Positions 33,406 to 43,664 of a stretch of 64,000 nt of DNA are shown here, piece by piece (within the stretch, counting starts at the first letter, position 1; every line of letters starts with the position of its first letter). The notes below the pieces were generated by a model, which was not told where the DNA came from, did not search any database, and worked only from the letters and a program-made list of their open reading frames with translations. Source of the DNA: Panicum virgatum (taxonomy: Eukaryota > Streptophyta > Magnoliopsida > Poales > Poaceae); contig NC_053142.1 of assembly GCF_016808335.1 (NCBI RefSeq), positions 52,013,992-52,077,991 of the forward strand, in the 5' to 3' direction. Both the position numbers and the translations under genes were made by a program.

Positions 33406-34905
33406 CTACTAGCTAGCTCCTTGCGAAAAGATAATGGAGAATGGAATAAGGTGGCTTGGTTCTATGAATAAGAAGATAGTACGTGAATGAAGGAAGCAAG
33501 CAGGAAAAACAAAGTGTCGGTCGCATGGCATGGCGATAATTAAGGCTGGTAGCAAGATGCCACACGCGGGCCTACTCCACATGGGCTTCTTGCGAGGAGG
33601 CGGGCCTAGTCCAATGGACAACTGACTACAACAAAGACGGGCGGTTGAAAAGAGGCCCACTATTACCTTCCCCATCGCGGCCGGTTATTAGTTTCGTGGG
33701 CCCGCGGTCCATTCTGTCCCGCACCGGGCAAGAAAAGCGATGCAGCTTGTTGGGGGCCCGGCTGGCAAGCAACACCAACGTGAACTCGTCCATGGTCGTC
33801 GGCGCAGGCCTCTAGAGAAGGGTAGAGGCTCACGCACACGGCACACCCATGACGGCAATAAAAACAAACGCGTTTACCGGTACGCAAGCCACCAGAGGCC
33901 AGTACTCTTGTGCGTCGTCCAAGGAAAGAAAAGGAAAGGAAAGGAAGCGTAGAGATGGATGCAGATGGATAGATACGGTCGCCCATCCCCTGACGGCCAG
34001 ACCATCTTCAAGAGTCAACCGTGTGGTTGCGGCTGCTCATGCTCATGCTCTTGCTCATGCTTGACAGTAGTAGTACAATATAGATGGATGATGGATATGC
34101 TCAGGTTTACTACTGCCAGTGATTAGTGATGTTGCAAAAGGATTTAGTCCCGTACAAGTGATCCCATATGTCTGATCTCTATATGTATTCTCTCTGTTGG
34201 AATATAAGTGAATTACTCGTTTTTTACCATCAATTTAAGTTTTTTATTGAATTGATTGGTGTAAGCAACTCAATACTCAGAAGATAAAATCAAACATACA
34301 TGCCAGTCTCAGTGTATAGTTTCATTACACAGTTACTTAGAGAAAAAAAACTAGATAATCGTGCCAGATGAGTTTCATATGAATGAAACTCCTCTCACTT
34401 TCTTCTCACTCTTCATAAATATATTGACACATCAACAAAATTAAATACTCATGAAACTCCAGTGAGGCCTAACGCTGTTGTCATCCTGATGGGCGCGGTG
34501 TAAGGAGACGGAGAGGATTTCTGGAAACTTCCTCTGCATGTCTGAATCTGCTATACTCCAAGTACGAGTACACAGCATCCGCCTCCAAGTCCGAAACCAA
34601 CCAACCAACCACTCCGACCCTAGTTTACGATGATGGATGGATGTGCGTGCAGGCGCAGCAGTGCAGCATCATGGGTTGGTTGTTCTTGTTCAAGTCATAT
34701 TTGACCTCTTTTTCGTTCAAAAATATTTGACCTCTTTTCAAAAAAAAAGAGAGTCATATTTGACCGTTGGCGCAGCGCCTGCGCGTGGTGAATGTGAATC
34801 CCCACAACGCCAGGCGCCAGGCGGAGGCGGCCAGTCAAAACCTGCGGGCGGGGCGGGCGGGGCGTCATCCTTCTCCCTCCCCTCATACCCACCCCCACAG
34901 CTGTA
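32806..34905. other. Intergenic with scattered MITE-like scraps
   Basis: No gene is supported. 34250-34500 contains 'gaaactcctctcac...' and 'gaaactccagtgaggcctaac' words related to 35780-35810, probably an old MITE family. CTCATG-type repeats occur at 34035-34058. Confidence 0.35.
33355..33405. repeat. (GATA)n microsatellite
   Basis: About 12-13 perfect tetranucleotide units. Confidence 0.95.
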
Positions 34906-35450
34906 TAGGGGTGGGCATTCGGTTCTTCGGTTCGGTTCAGTTCGGTTCCTCGGTTTTCGAAGAAATTCGGTTCCTAGAAAATAGGAACTGATCGGTTCCA
35001 AGAAATTTCAGGAACCGAGTATTTCGGTTCTCGGTTATTTCGGTTCGGTTTCGGTTCTAACCGAACTAACCGAATTTTTTTACCGAAAACTAAGATAACA
35101 AGAAAAATATACATGTTCTATAGCAAATTTAGACAATACTTCCTCTACTTTAGAGAATAATAATTGAGAAGAGAATAATAACAATATAGTAAGAGAAATA
35201 CATGGCAATTGAAGTATGATACATCACATATAAACTAAATATACTCTTACAAAATGCAAAGTTTATATAATTCGGTTCTTTCGGTTAATTCGGTTACCCG
35301 AGGGTAGGAACCGAATTTTTTTCGGTTATTTCGGTTCTTCAATATCTGGAACCGAACAAGGAACCGAATTTTTCGGTTCCGGTTATTTCGGTTTCGGTTC
35401 CAGTTCTTTCGGTTCGGTTCTTCGATTTCGGTTAAATTTGCCCACCCCTA
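34906..35450. mobile_element. Non-autonomous hAT element, 545 bp, perfect 8-bp TSD
   Basis: The ends TAGGGGTGGGCA and TGCCCACCCCTA are perfect inverted repeats, flanked by CAGCTGTA at 34898-34905 and 35451-35458. Subterminal regions are arrays of TTCGGTT / AACCGAA words around an AT-rich core. No ORF. Confidence 0.92.
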
Positions 35451-35458
35451 CAGCTGTA

Positions 35459-35879
35459 GCACAGCGTGACAGCAAGCACTGCACTGCACTGGTAAGGCTA
35501 ATTAGAGTGGAAGGTTTCATATTGATGTTTTCAAAGTAGCCACATAAACAAAAAAACTATAAAACAATAGTTGAAATCACCTCTCATAATGCATAGTTTC
35601 ATGTTGTGGTTTGATAGTATCTATGTTGTATTTAATTTTAAGACTCATAGAGTGTTGGTATTTGTGTAGAGAGAGTTTTATCTAGATGAAACTGATTTTT
35701 TCTCTTTTTTCTTAAATTTTATGCTATGTCATCATATAATTTTACATGACATGCTAATTAATGTACATAAAACTTCACCGAAACTCCTATTGGGACTGGA
35801 GTGGCCTAACGGAAACGGACAACAAGCCAAGCCAAGAAACACGCACGCGCACGCAAAGAGCACGCCGCCCGCTTCGCCT
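35459..35879. other. Upstream region of the MCTP gene with MITE-like sequence
   Basis: 35510-35810 has 'tttcatattg', 'agtttcat' and 'gaaactcctattggg' words seen in a grass MITE family, without firm ends. The MCTP promoter must lie here or partly inside it. Confidence 0.35.
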
Positions 35880-37720
35880 TGGCTTCCCTCCCCTTCCGGC
35901 CTTTCCCAGAGCAGCTCCTACGCATTGCATTCCAAAACCCCTCAAAAACAAAAAGCCTCTCCGTCTCCGTCTCTCCCCCCCCCCCCCCCCATCCCCCGCT
36001 CCATGACCATGATGTCCAGGCCTCCATCCATCCCCGCCGCCGCCTGAGGGCCATCGCCTCGGTGCTCTGCTTCCCGCGCCTGCCAGAGCCTCGGATTCGC
36101 AAGGCATTACGCTGGGGCAGCCGGATCTGGGACCGCCGCGCTCACAGGTGACCGGATCTGGACATCCTTTCTTCTTCTTCTTCTTTTTTGTGTGTATCTG
36201 TTCGATTCAGCGTCCTGCGGTGCCTCCCGTGTCCAACTCTAGGATTTTGTTTCTTTTGTTTTCTTCTCTACGTCGAATTCTAGCTTCTTCATGTTTGTTT
36301 GTGTGTCCAATTCCTTCTATTATTTCCCCCCTCTCTGCGTTTCTGGAATCGCAGGTCTTTTTATGCGTCTGTTTGGAAAGTCTAGTTTCACTTGCATGTT
36401 TATCTTAGTTCCTTCCTTTTTCCTTTTCTTTATCCAGGTCATCAGTTGCGTCGCTTTCCAACGTCCGACTTCAGCGCTGCGGGGCGACGACGCGACGTCC
36501 AAAAGCTCCTCCTCCATCTTTTTGCACCGGTATATACAACTTTTTTTTGATATATATATATACTTCCTGATTTAACTAATCGCGCCAACGTGCGTGCTCA
36601 GATTCAATAGATTATACGCGTCAGTCTCAGTCCTATGATTCCTGCGCTCTATCTGTAAAGTCTGATGTGCTTGGGCCTCAGATAAGTCCAGGAAGCCAAA
36701 TATTAATAATCCGTAGCCTGTTTTTTTCTTCTTCTTTTGGGTTTGTCGACATCAGCTCTCAACTAACAGCTATCGGTGTCACCGACCAGTGCTTAGCGAA
36801 TCGCCTCAGATACTTATGTATGGTCCCAGAATCAGGTGTCAAAGGGATTTTTAGTCTTCGCTTGATTGATGTTGACTCATACAGGTTTTAGGACATGATA
36901 CATCAACCTTTTTTCTCTCTCTTTTTTTAAAACAAAAGTGGATTCCATCATTTCTTTTGATTACTGATGATAGTCTGTTTCATAAATCCTCCTGCTCAAG
37001 TAGCCACTCCATGGACTCATTTGCAGGCATTGCTAACAGTGCACTATTTTCTCTCTGCAGTGCAACATAGTGAGCTACTACAGCATCAGCTGCAACACTC
37101 CTCGATCTTGATCCAGTCACCCTTCCAACGCAACTGTGCCTCTCTTCCTTCAACGTACGCGTGGAGTGGAGATCCAGCCAGCCTTGAGTTGACTTCTTCT
37201 TTTGTTGGTAAGGACACTTGCTTGCTTTTGCTTGGGAAGATTGTTCATCTTGCTGGCACAGAATAGTTTCTTTCACTGCCAGTCCTCAAATCCAAATATT
37301 TGATCTTGGCACACACCTGTTCCACTCAGATTGTTTCTGGTATGTTTGCTGCATTACGTAGTGGTAATATCGTTTTGTTTTCCAAAAAAAAAATGTTGGG
37401 GAGTTGAACACTCCTAGAGATTTAGTTTTTCAATATACGTCCACTGTTTACAAGTTTGACGACATGATCGAAAAATTGATGTATGAGTTACTATATGGAA
37501 GTATAATTCTCATTTAATCTGTATCTTTAAATACAATTATACTTTTAAGTTATTCAGTTTGCACGTCCTGTTTGTTTTTCTGTTGCAGTTTGTGTTAGCC
37601 TGTTACTTTTTTTTTTTTGCTTAAGTAGCTACTTCTTGGATTCCTATTTCTAAGGCAATTCCAACAATTTAATCTTTCTTGTGCAGTGCAGTATTGTGAA
37701 CTACAACATTAGCAGAGGCA
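35880..37720 (+). other. 5' UTR exons and introns of the MCTP gene (inferred)
   Basis: A pyrimidine-rich leader with a C16 run (35975-35990) ends at a good donor, CACAG|GTGACC (exon end 36147). Possible non-coding exons follow at 36439-36529 (CCAG| ... CCG|GTATAT) and 37061-37208 (TGCAG| ... TTG|GTAAGG). The last acceptor, GTGCAG|, opens the exon at 37687 that carries the start codon. These are splice-signal inferences; no transcript evidence is available to me. Confidence 0.45.
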
Positions 37721-40700
37721 ATGGCTGCATATAAGCTGGGTGTGGAGGTCATAAGTGCTCATGATCTGATGCCCAAGGACGGGCAAGGTTCTGCCAGTGC
37801 CTGCGTCGAGCTCACCTTTGATGAGCAGCGGTTCCGCACTGCCGTCAAGGAGAAGGACCTGAACCCGGTGTGGAATGAGCGCTTCTACTTCAATATATCA
37901 GATCCTTCTAATCTTCCTGAGCTCGCCCTTGAAGCATATGTATACAATGTCAACAAAACCATGGAAAGTTCCAGGTCCTTCCTTGGGAAGGTTAGGATTG
38001 CTGGAACCTCATTTGTGCCCTTTCCTGATGCGGTGGTCATGCATTATCCATTGGAGAAGCGCGGGATGTTCTCGCGCGTCAAAGGAGAACTGGGTCTGAA
38101 AGTATACATCACCAATGACCCTGCCATCAAAGCTTCAAACCCTCTTCCTGCAATGGACCCTGTTTCGAATAATCCTCCTCCAGCTCCAAGTGCAGCAGAA
38201 CAAATTGCAGCTGATATAACTGGTACTAACCTGCACCGATCTCAGGAGCATAGGTCTGAGGCGAGAACCTTACACACCATTGCTCAGGAGGCACAGCATC
38301 ATCATAACCATGGCCATCTTCCAGCTAGTTTTGGTGAGCAGCCTTCCAAGTACTCTGTAGACCAGATGAAACCTGAACCTCAACAACCCAGGATCGTGAG
38401 AATGTATTCAGCGGCCTCTCAGCAGCCCATGGACTATGCACTCAAAGAGACCAGTCCATTTCTTGGTGGTGGGCAGGTTGTCGGTGGCCGGGTTATACGT
38501 GGTGAAAAGCATGCTAGCACTTATGACCTTGTGGAGCGAATGCAGTATCTGTTTGTTCGTGTGGTCAGGGCTCGGGACTTGCCTGACATGGATGTCACTG
38601 GAAGCTTGGATCCTTTTGTTGAAGTGAGAGTTGGCAACTATAGAGGGATAACTAAGCACTTTGAGAAGCAGAGGAATCCTGAGTGGAATGCAGTCTTTGC
38701 CTTTTCCAGGGACCGTATGCAGGCATCTGTCCTTGAAGTTGTGGTCAAAGACAAAGATTTGCTTAAGGATGACTTTGTTGGCTTGGTGCGATTTGATTTA
38801 AATGATGTTCCAATCCGTGTGCCCCCTGACAGCGCACTGGCTCCAGAATGGTACCGGCTTGTTGGAAAGAGCGGGGATAAGTCCATGGGTGAGCTCATGC
38901 TTGCAGTTTGGATTGGCACACAAGCTGATGAAGCATTTCCTGATGCCTGGCATTCGGATGCTGCAACACTTGAAGATCCATCCGCTGTAACACACATGAA
39001 GTCTAAAGTATATCATGCTCCCAGATTGTGGTACCTGCGAGTTAATATAGTTGAGGCCCAAGATGTTGCTATATTCGATAAGACCCGCTATCCAGACGTA
39101 TTTGTGAGAGCTCAGGTGGGGCATCAACTAGGGAGGACGAAACCTGTGCAGGCTAGAAATTTCAACCCATTTTGGAATGAAGACCTTTTGTTTGTGGCTG
39201 CTGAACCATTTGAGGATAACCTTATTCTGACTCTTGAGGATCGTGTGGCTCCTAATAAAGATGAAATGCTTGGCCGAGTAATTATACCATTGACAATGAT
39301 TGATAGACGTGCTGATGACCGTATTGTCCATGGAAAGTGGTTCAATCTCGAGAAGCCCGTACTTGTTGATGTGGACCAACTGAAGAAGGAAAAGTTCTCT
39401 ACTCGGCTTCATCTCCGTCTCTGTCTTGATGGAGGTTACCATGTTCTTGATGAGTCGACAAACTACAGCAGTGACCTTAGACCAACAGCCAAGCAACTCT
39501 GGAAGCCATCCATTGGTTTGCTTGAACTTGGTATCCTTGGTGCTCAAGGGATTGTTCCTATGAAAACACGAGACGGAAAAGGTTCATCAGATACCTATTG
39601 TGTTGCTAAGTACGGGTCTAAGTGGGTAAGGACACGTACCATCATGAACAATCCAAACCCCAGATTCAACGAACAGTACACCTGGGAAGTCTATGATCCT
39701 GCAACTGTCCTGACTATTGGTGTTTTTGACAATGGCCAACTTGGAGAGAAGAGTGGGGAGAAGACATCCATTGGCAAAGATGGGAAGATAGGCAAGGTTC
39801 GAATACGCCTTTCCACACTTGAAACTGGGCGTGTGTACACCCACTCGTATCCTCTCCTTGTTCTCCACTCATCGGGGGTCAAAAAGATGGGTGAACTGCA
39901 CCTAGCGATTCGATTTTCCTCAACATCACTGGTAAACATGTTGTATCTGTACTCTCGTCCTTTGCTTCCAAAAATGCACTATGTGCGCCCAATACCTGTG
40001 CTTCAGGTTGATATGCTGCGCCACCAAGCTGTCCAGATTGTGGCTGCTCGACTTAGCCGGATGGAGCCACCTTTGAGAAAGGAAGTTGTTGAATACATGA
40101 CAGATTTCGATTCTCACTTGTGGAGCATGAGGAAAAGCAAAGCAAACTTCTTCAGACTCATGACAGTTTTCTCAGGCTTGTTTGCTGTTAGCAAGTGGTT
40201 CAGTGGTGTCTGTGCATGGAAGAATCCTATTACCACTGTGCTAGTTCACATTCTCTATATAATGCTGGTGTGCTTTCCGGAGCTCATACTCCCAACAGTG
40301 TTCTTGTACATGTTTCTTATTGGGATTTGGAACTTCCGTTACCGACCCCGCTATCCTCCACACATGAATACCAAGATCTCTCATGCAGAAGCTGTTCATC
40401 CCGATGAACTTGATGAAGAGTTTGATACGTTCCCTACCAGCCGCAATCCTGAGATTGTAAGGATGAGGTATGACAGACTGAGGAGTGTTGCTGGAAGGAT
40501 TCAAACAGTGGTTGGCGATGTAGCAACACAAGGGGAGAGGGTTCAAGCATTGCTTAGCTGGAGGGACCCTCGGGCCACAGCAGTCTTTGTCCTGTTTTGT
40601 TTGATAGCAGCAGTAGTACTGTATGTTACACCACTTCAAGTTCTTGCTGCACTAGGAGGGTTCTATGTCATGAGGCACCCAAGGTTCAGACATAGGTTAC

Positions 40701-40759
40701 CATCAGTACCAGTGAACTTCTTCAGGCGGTTGCCAGCTAGGACCGACAGTATGCTATAA
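37721..40759 (+). CDS. Multiple C2 domain and transmembrane region protein (MCTP; FTIP/QUIRKY family), 1012 residues, intronless
   Basis: Four C2 domains are visible: C2A at about 1-130 (LGVEVISAHDLMPKDGQGSA), C2B from about 277 (LFVRVVRARDLPDMDVTGSL), C2C from about 436 (LWYLRVNIVEAQDVAIFDK) and C2D from about 597 (LLELGILGAQGIVPMKTRDG). The C-terminal plant phosphoribosyltransferase-like domain (PRT_C) has hydrophobic hairpins at about 835-872 and 952-985. A Q/H-rich linker separates C2A from C2B. MCTPs tether the ER to the plasma membrane at plasmodesmata; family members carry FT to the phloem (FTIP1) or act with STRUBBELIG (QUIRKY). The C2A type and length resemble the longer four-C2 class, near Arabidopsis MCTP6. 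The ORF is intact, and the start is supported by an N-terminus that begins the C2A beta strand directly. Confidence 0.93.
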   Translation: MAAYKLGVEVISAHDLMPKDGQGSASACVELTFDEQRFRTAVKEKDLNPVWNERFYFNISDPSNLPELALEAYVYNVNKTMESSRSFLGKVRIAGTSFVPFPDAVVMHYPLEKRGMFSRVKGELGLKVYITNDPAIKASNPLPAMDPVSNNPPPAPSAAEQIAADITGTNLHRSQEHRSEARTLHTIAQEAQHHHNHGHLPASFGEQPSKYSVDQMKPEPQQPRIVRMYSAASQQPMDYALKETSPFLGGGQVVGGRVIRGEKHASTYDLVERMQYLFVRVVRARDLPDMDVTGSLDPFVEVRVGNYRGITKHFEKQRNPEWNAVFAFSRDRMQASVLEVVVKDKDLLKDDFVGLVRFDLNDVPIRVPPDSALAPEWYRLVGKSGDKSMGELMLAVWIGTQADEAFPDAWHSDAATLEDPSAVTHMKSKVYHAPRLWYLRVNIVEAQDVAIFDKTRYPDVFVRAQVGHQLGRTKPVQARNFNPFWNEDLLFVAAEPFEDNLILTLEDRVAPNKDEMLGRVIIPLTMIDRRADDRIVHGKWFNLEKPVLVDVDQLKKEKFSTRLHLRLCLDGGYHVLDESTNYSSDLRPTAKQLWKPSIGLLELGILGAQGIVPMKTRDGKGSSDTYCVAKYGSKWVRTRTIMNNPNPRFNEQYTWEVYDPATVLTIGVFDNGQLGEKSGEKTSIGKDGKIGKVRIRLSTLETGRVYTHSYPLLVLHSSGVKKMGELHLAIRFSSTSLVNMLYLYSRPLLPKMHYVRPIPVLQVDMLRHQAVQIVAARLSRMEPPLRKEVVEYMTDFDSHLWSMRKSKANFFRLMTVFSGLFAVSKWFSGVCAWKNPITTVLVHILYIMLVCFPELILPTVFLYMFLIGIWNFRYRPRYPPHMNTKISHAEAVHPDELDEEFDTFPTSRNPEIVRMRYDRLRSVAGRIQTVVGDVATQGERVQALLSWRDPRATAVFVLFCLIAAVVLYVTPLQVLAALGGFYVMRHPRFRHRLPSVPVNFFRRLPARTDSML

Positions 40760-41570
40760 ATAAGCTGCCGTTTGGTGGTCTTAAGTTGTAATACCTAGAG
40801 ATGCATTCTGTGTTACTGTAGTCTGGATGACTTTGTTGCTATTTATAATTATGTTCAGGACTTGAGAGCCTGTAAATCCGTATCAGTTGCTGAATTCTGG
40901 GAATAATTGCCAAAATCTTGTTTAGACCTAATAGTTTTTGGTTTTGTGTTGATCCTTTCTGAATTTCTACTTCGCCACTGTTTAGTAGCTCGCTTTGGTC
41001 TGTGCTCTGTCCCCCATCTGCAGTCCTAAAATTGCATTTAGCTATGGATCTGCTAGCTTATACTCAAAACCTTAATCTTGATCAACTACTGATTGTTGTG
41101 CTTGTGCAGCCCATTTTTCTGCAGTTAATTTCTATTTTTTAAACTAGTTCTGGTGTGTGCATGCGAGTTTTACTTGTAATTCAGCTTCATGCAAGGATAG
41201 GAGGAAGGCTATCTTTTGTTGCTGTTGTGTGGTCCAACATTCTATAATATCCTGACTTGTTTCAGTGTATCATTATCTGCCATTGAAATATTTGTGATTC
41301 AGAACTAGCCCAGTCAAGTATCACTTCGTTCTTTTATTTGTTTGTGGCTGGCATTAGCATCTAGGGAAAGCATCTGGTCAGCAAAAAGGGAGAATTCTTA
41401 AAGGGAATGTTTTCTGAAATGCAGAACAAAATTCCATGATAAGTACTCGTCAGTTGCCATAATTTTGTTCCTCTCGTTCCAAGTATTATCACTTTACTTT
41501 CTTCTTCTACAAACAATCCTTTCTCCAGCGCCTTGTCCAAGAAAACATTTGAACATTGCTTGAACCAAAG
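40760..41570 (+). other. MCTP 3' UTR and GPX upstream region
   Basis: About 0.8 kb separate the two same-strand genes. The sequence is T-rich. I see no ORF or clear TATA box. Confidence 0.4.
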
Positions 41571-43180
41571 ATGGGTGCGGCGGAGTCTTCGTCCAAGCTC
41601 GCTAGCTCTGTCCATGACTTCGTCGTGAAGGTCTTGACTCTAGTCTCCGTCCTTCCCTTGATCTCTCTCTGGCATCCATTTCTCTTATCGAACATGTCCT
41701 GGTTTGTATGTGAAACTTTGACAGACTGCATTGATTTTCTTTAATGAATGCATTGTACTATTTATGAAGAAGAGAACAAAATCCAAATTCTTGGTTTTCT
41801 TTTAACATTTATGGTATTTGAAACCTTGAATTCCACAATTTATTTCGCAGGACTCGAGGGGAAGTGATGTGGAGCTTAGCAGATAGGGAATGTTCTGCTT
41901 ATCGTGAATGTGGCTTCCCAATGGTTAGATTTTTATAATTTCATTGAGATGGTTTATCGAGTTTTTCGTTCTTTTTGTCTATGTGTTTTTCTACCTGACT
42001 TTGATACCCTTGTAGTGGTCTGACGAATTCAAACTATACTGAGTTGGGATCACTCCATCAGAAATATGGGGACAAAGGTAAGTTGCTTTTGTCCATTGCA
42101 TGTATTTTTCTAGTTCCCTCAAGGCTCAAAGTAATGGCAAACAAGCAGTGTTCTCCTGATTTTACCATTAACTTTCTTGTAGTATGAACAAATCCTGATT
42201 CAGTTGTTTGGAGAACAGTTTAAACCAGAACCTGATAGCTATTATTCCTTGATTGAGCATGCTGCGACTAGTGTCAAAACCAAGCTAGTTCTATTGTAAC
42301 TGTAGGGAATATATGGTATTTTTCCTACCAGATCTTTTGGGCTTCCCCATTTTCTTTGGGGATTGGGGAACTCAATTAAACTATTTCTTGATTACTTTTA
42401 TACAAAATGTAAATTCCAGTGTCCCTTGTACTTCTATCCAAATTTTCATTGCATGGATTATTTCATTTTCCTCGTGCTATTGTGGACGCTCAGGTCACTA
42501 GAGCTGTCATTTATCTGGAAATGGAGGCTGCTGCATCCTTTTTTCTTGTTATATCCTATCATTATTTTTAAACAAGTTTGTAGTTCTAATGTTGGCATAA
42601 CTTGCTCTCAACAGGAGAGCCAATAACCCAAAACTTTGTTTTCTCTGCACGTTCCATTTATGTTTGCCGTTTTCTGCTCTGGTTGGTTAGGATTGGAGAT
42701 ATTGGCTTTCCCATGCAATCAGTTTGGTGGACAAGAGCCAGGTACCAATGAGCAGATTGCTGAGCTTGCTTGCACCCGTTTCAAAGCTGAGTATCCTATT
42801 TTTGGCAAGGTATATCCAATGAAGAACCTTCCTTGTTTTCTTCTGTTTGTTAGCATGGAACCAGATAGGCATCGTTTCAGTCTAAATAGACCCAGAGTTG
42901 TCAAGCAGGTTGATGTGAACGGCAGCAATGCCGCTCCATTGTACAAGTTTCTGAAGTCAGAGAAAGGCGGTCTGTTTGGAGAGTGCATAAAATGGAACTT
43001 CACCAAGTTTTTAGTTGACAAAGATGGGCACGTCGTGGGCAGATTTGCACCGATCAGCTCCCCGTCGAGCATTGAGGTGATGGTTTAAGACATAATAGTC
43101 TGCTCTCTGCACGAACATGGTGATTCACCTGGTTGACGTCGTTTCTGCAGAATGACATCGAGAAGGTTTTGGAAGCCTAG
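41571..43180 (+). pseudogene. GPX: Glutathione peroxidase (thioredoxin-type GPX), six exons, 4-nt deletion in exon 2
   Basis: Exons: 41571-41630, 41851-41923, 42016-42077, 42691-42809, 42909-43076, 43151-43180, all with GT-AG borders. Without the lesion they would give about 171 residues. Seen are SSVHDFVVK|DSRGSDVELS, then [68 protein letters not shown] and NDIEKVLEA. The active-site Cys, the Gln and Trp partners and the second and third Cys of plant GPX are all present. These enzymes reduce lipid and hydrogen peroxide using thioredoxin. Exon 2 is 73 nt instead of the expected 77: after AGCAGATA the sequence goes to GGG, where family alignment predicts four more bases. This shifts the frame into a stop. 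Everything else looks under constraint, so it is either a very recent loss, an assembly error, or a line-specific allele. Confidence 0.85.
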
Positions 43181-43664
43181 AGCTCTGTGTGGACTGGAAG
43201 ACCATCATGCAGATGCGGTTCTGTTATATGCTGCCTGCCTGCTTTTTTTCGCCACTGGTTATTTTATTTTATTCATCTGTATGCATACCGTTCTGGCTTC
43301 TGAGCAATTCTTGCCCCCTTTTTATCCCAGTGTATGCTACCAACATGTTACGGTGTTCGCTGCATTTCTTCTTTTTTTATCTTGGCGATGGAATAAGCAA
43401 TTATCACGGCCTCTACAGCAATGATGCATTTGCCCTCAGCAATCAGCATGCATGACTGGGAATGGCACATCATACAAGGAAGAAGGGGATCTTCGGATTC
43501 GAATAAGCAAGAACATTTGAGCGACGCCTAGTGAATTGAATTCTATAACACTTTAAAAAACCGAACAAGCTATTTCGAAGTATGGTTTGGGTATTCTTGT
43601 GCAAACAGAAAATTCTGGCGAGACGAGACGAGACGAGAGGGAACTGGAATTATCGACAAATGAG
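43181..43664. other. Convergent intergenic region between GPX and AHL
   Basis: Holds the 3' UTRs of two genes that face each other. An (ACGAG)n stretch, 'gacgagacgagacgag', lies at about 43621-43637. No other feature. Confidence 0.45.
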
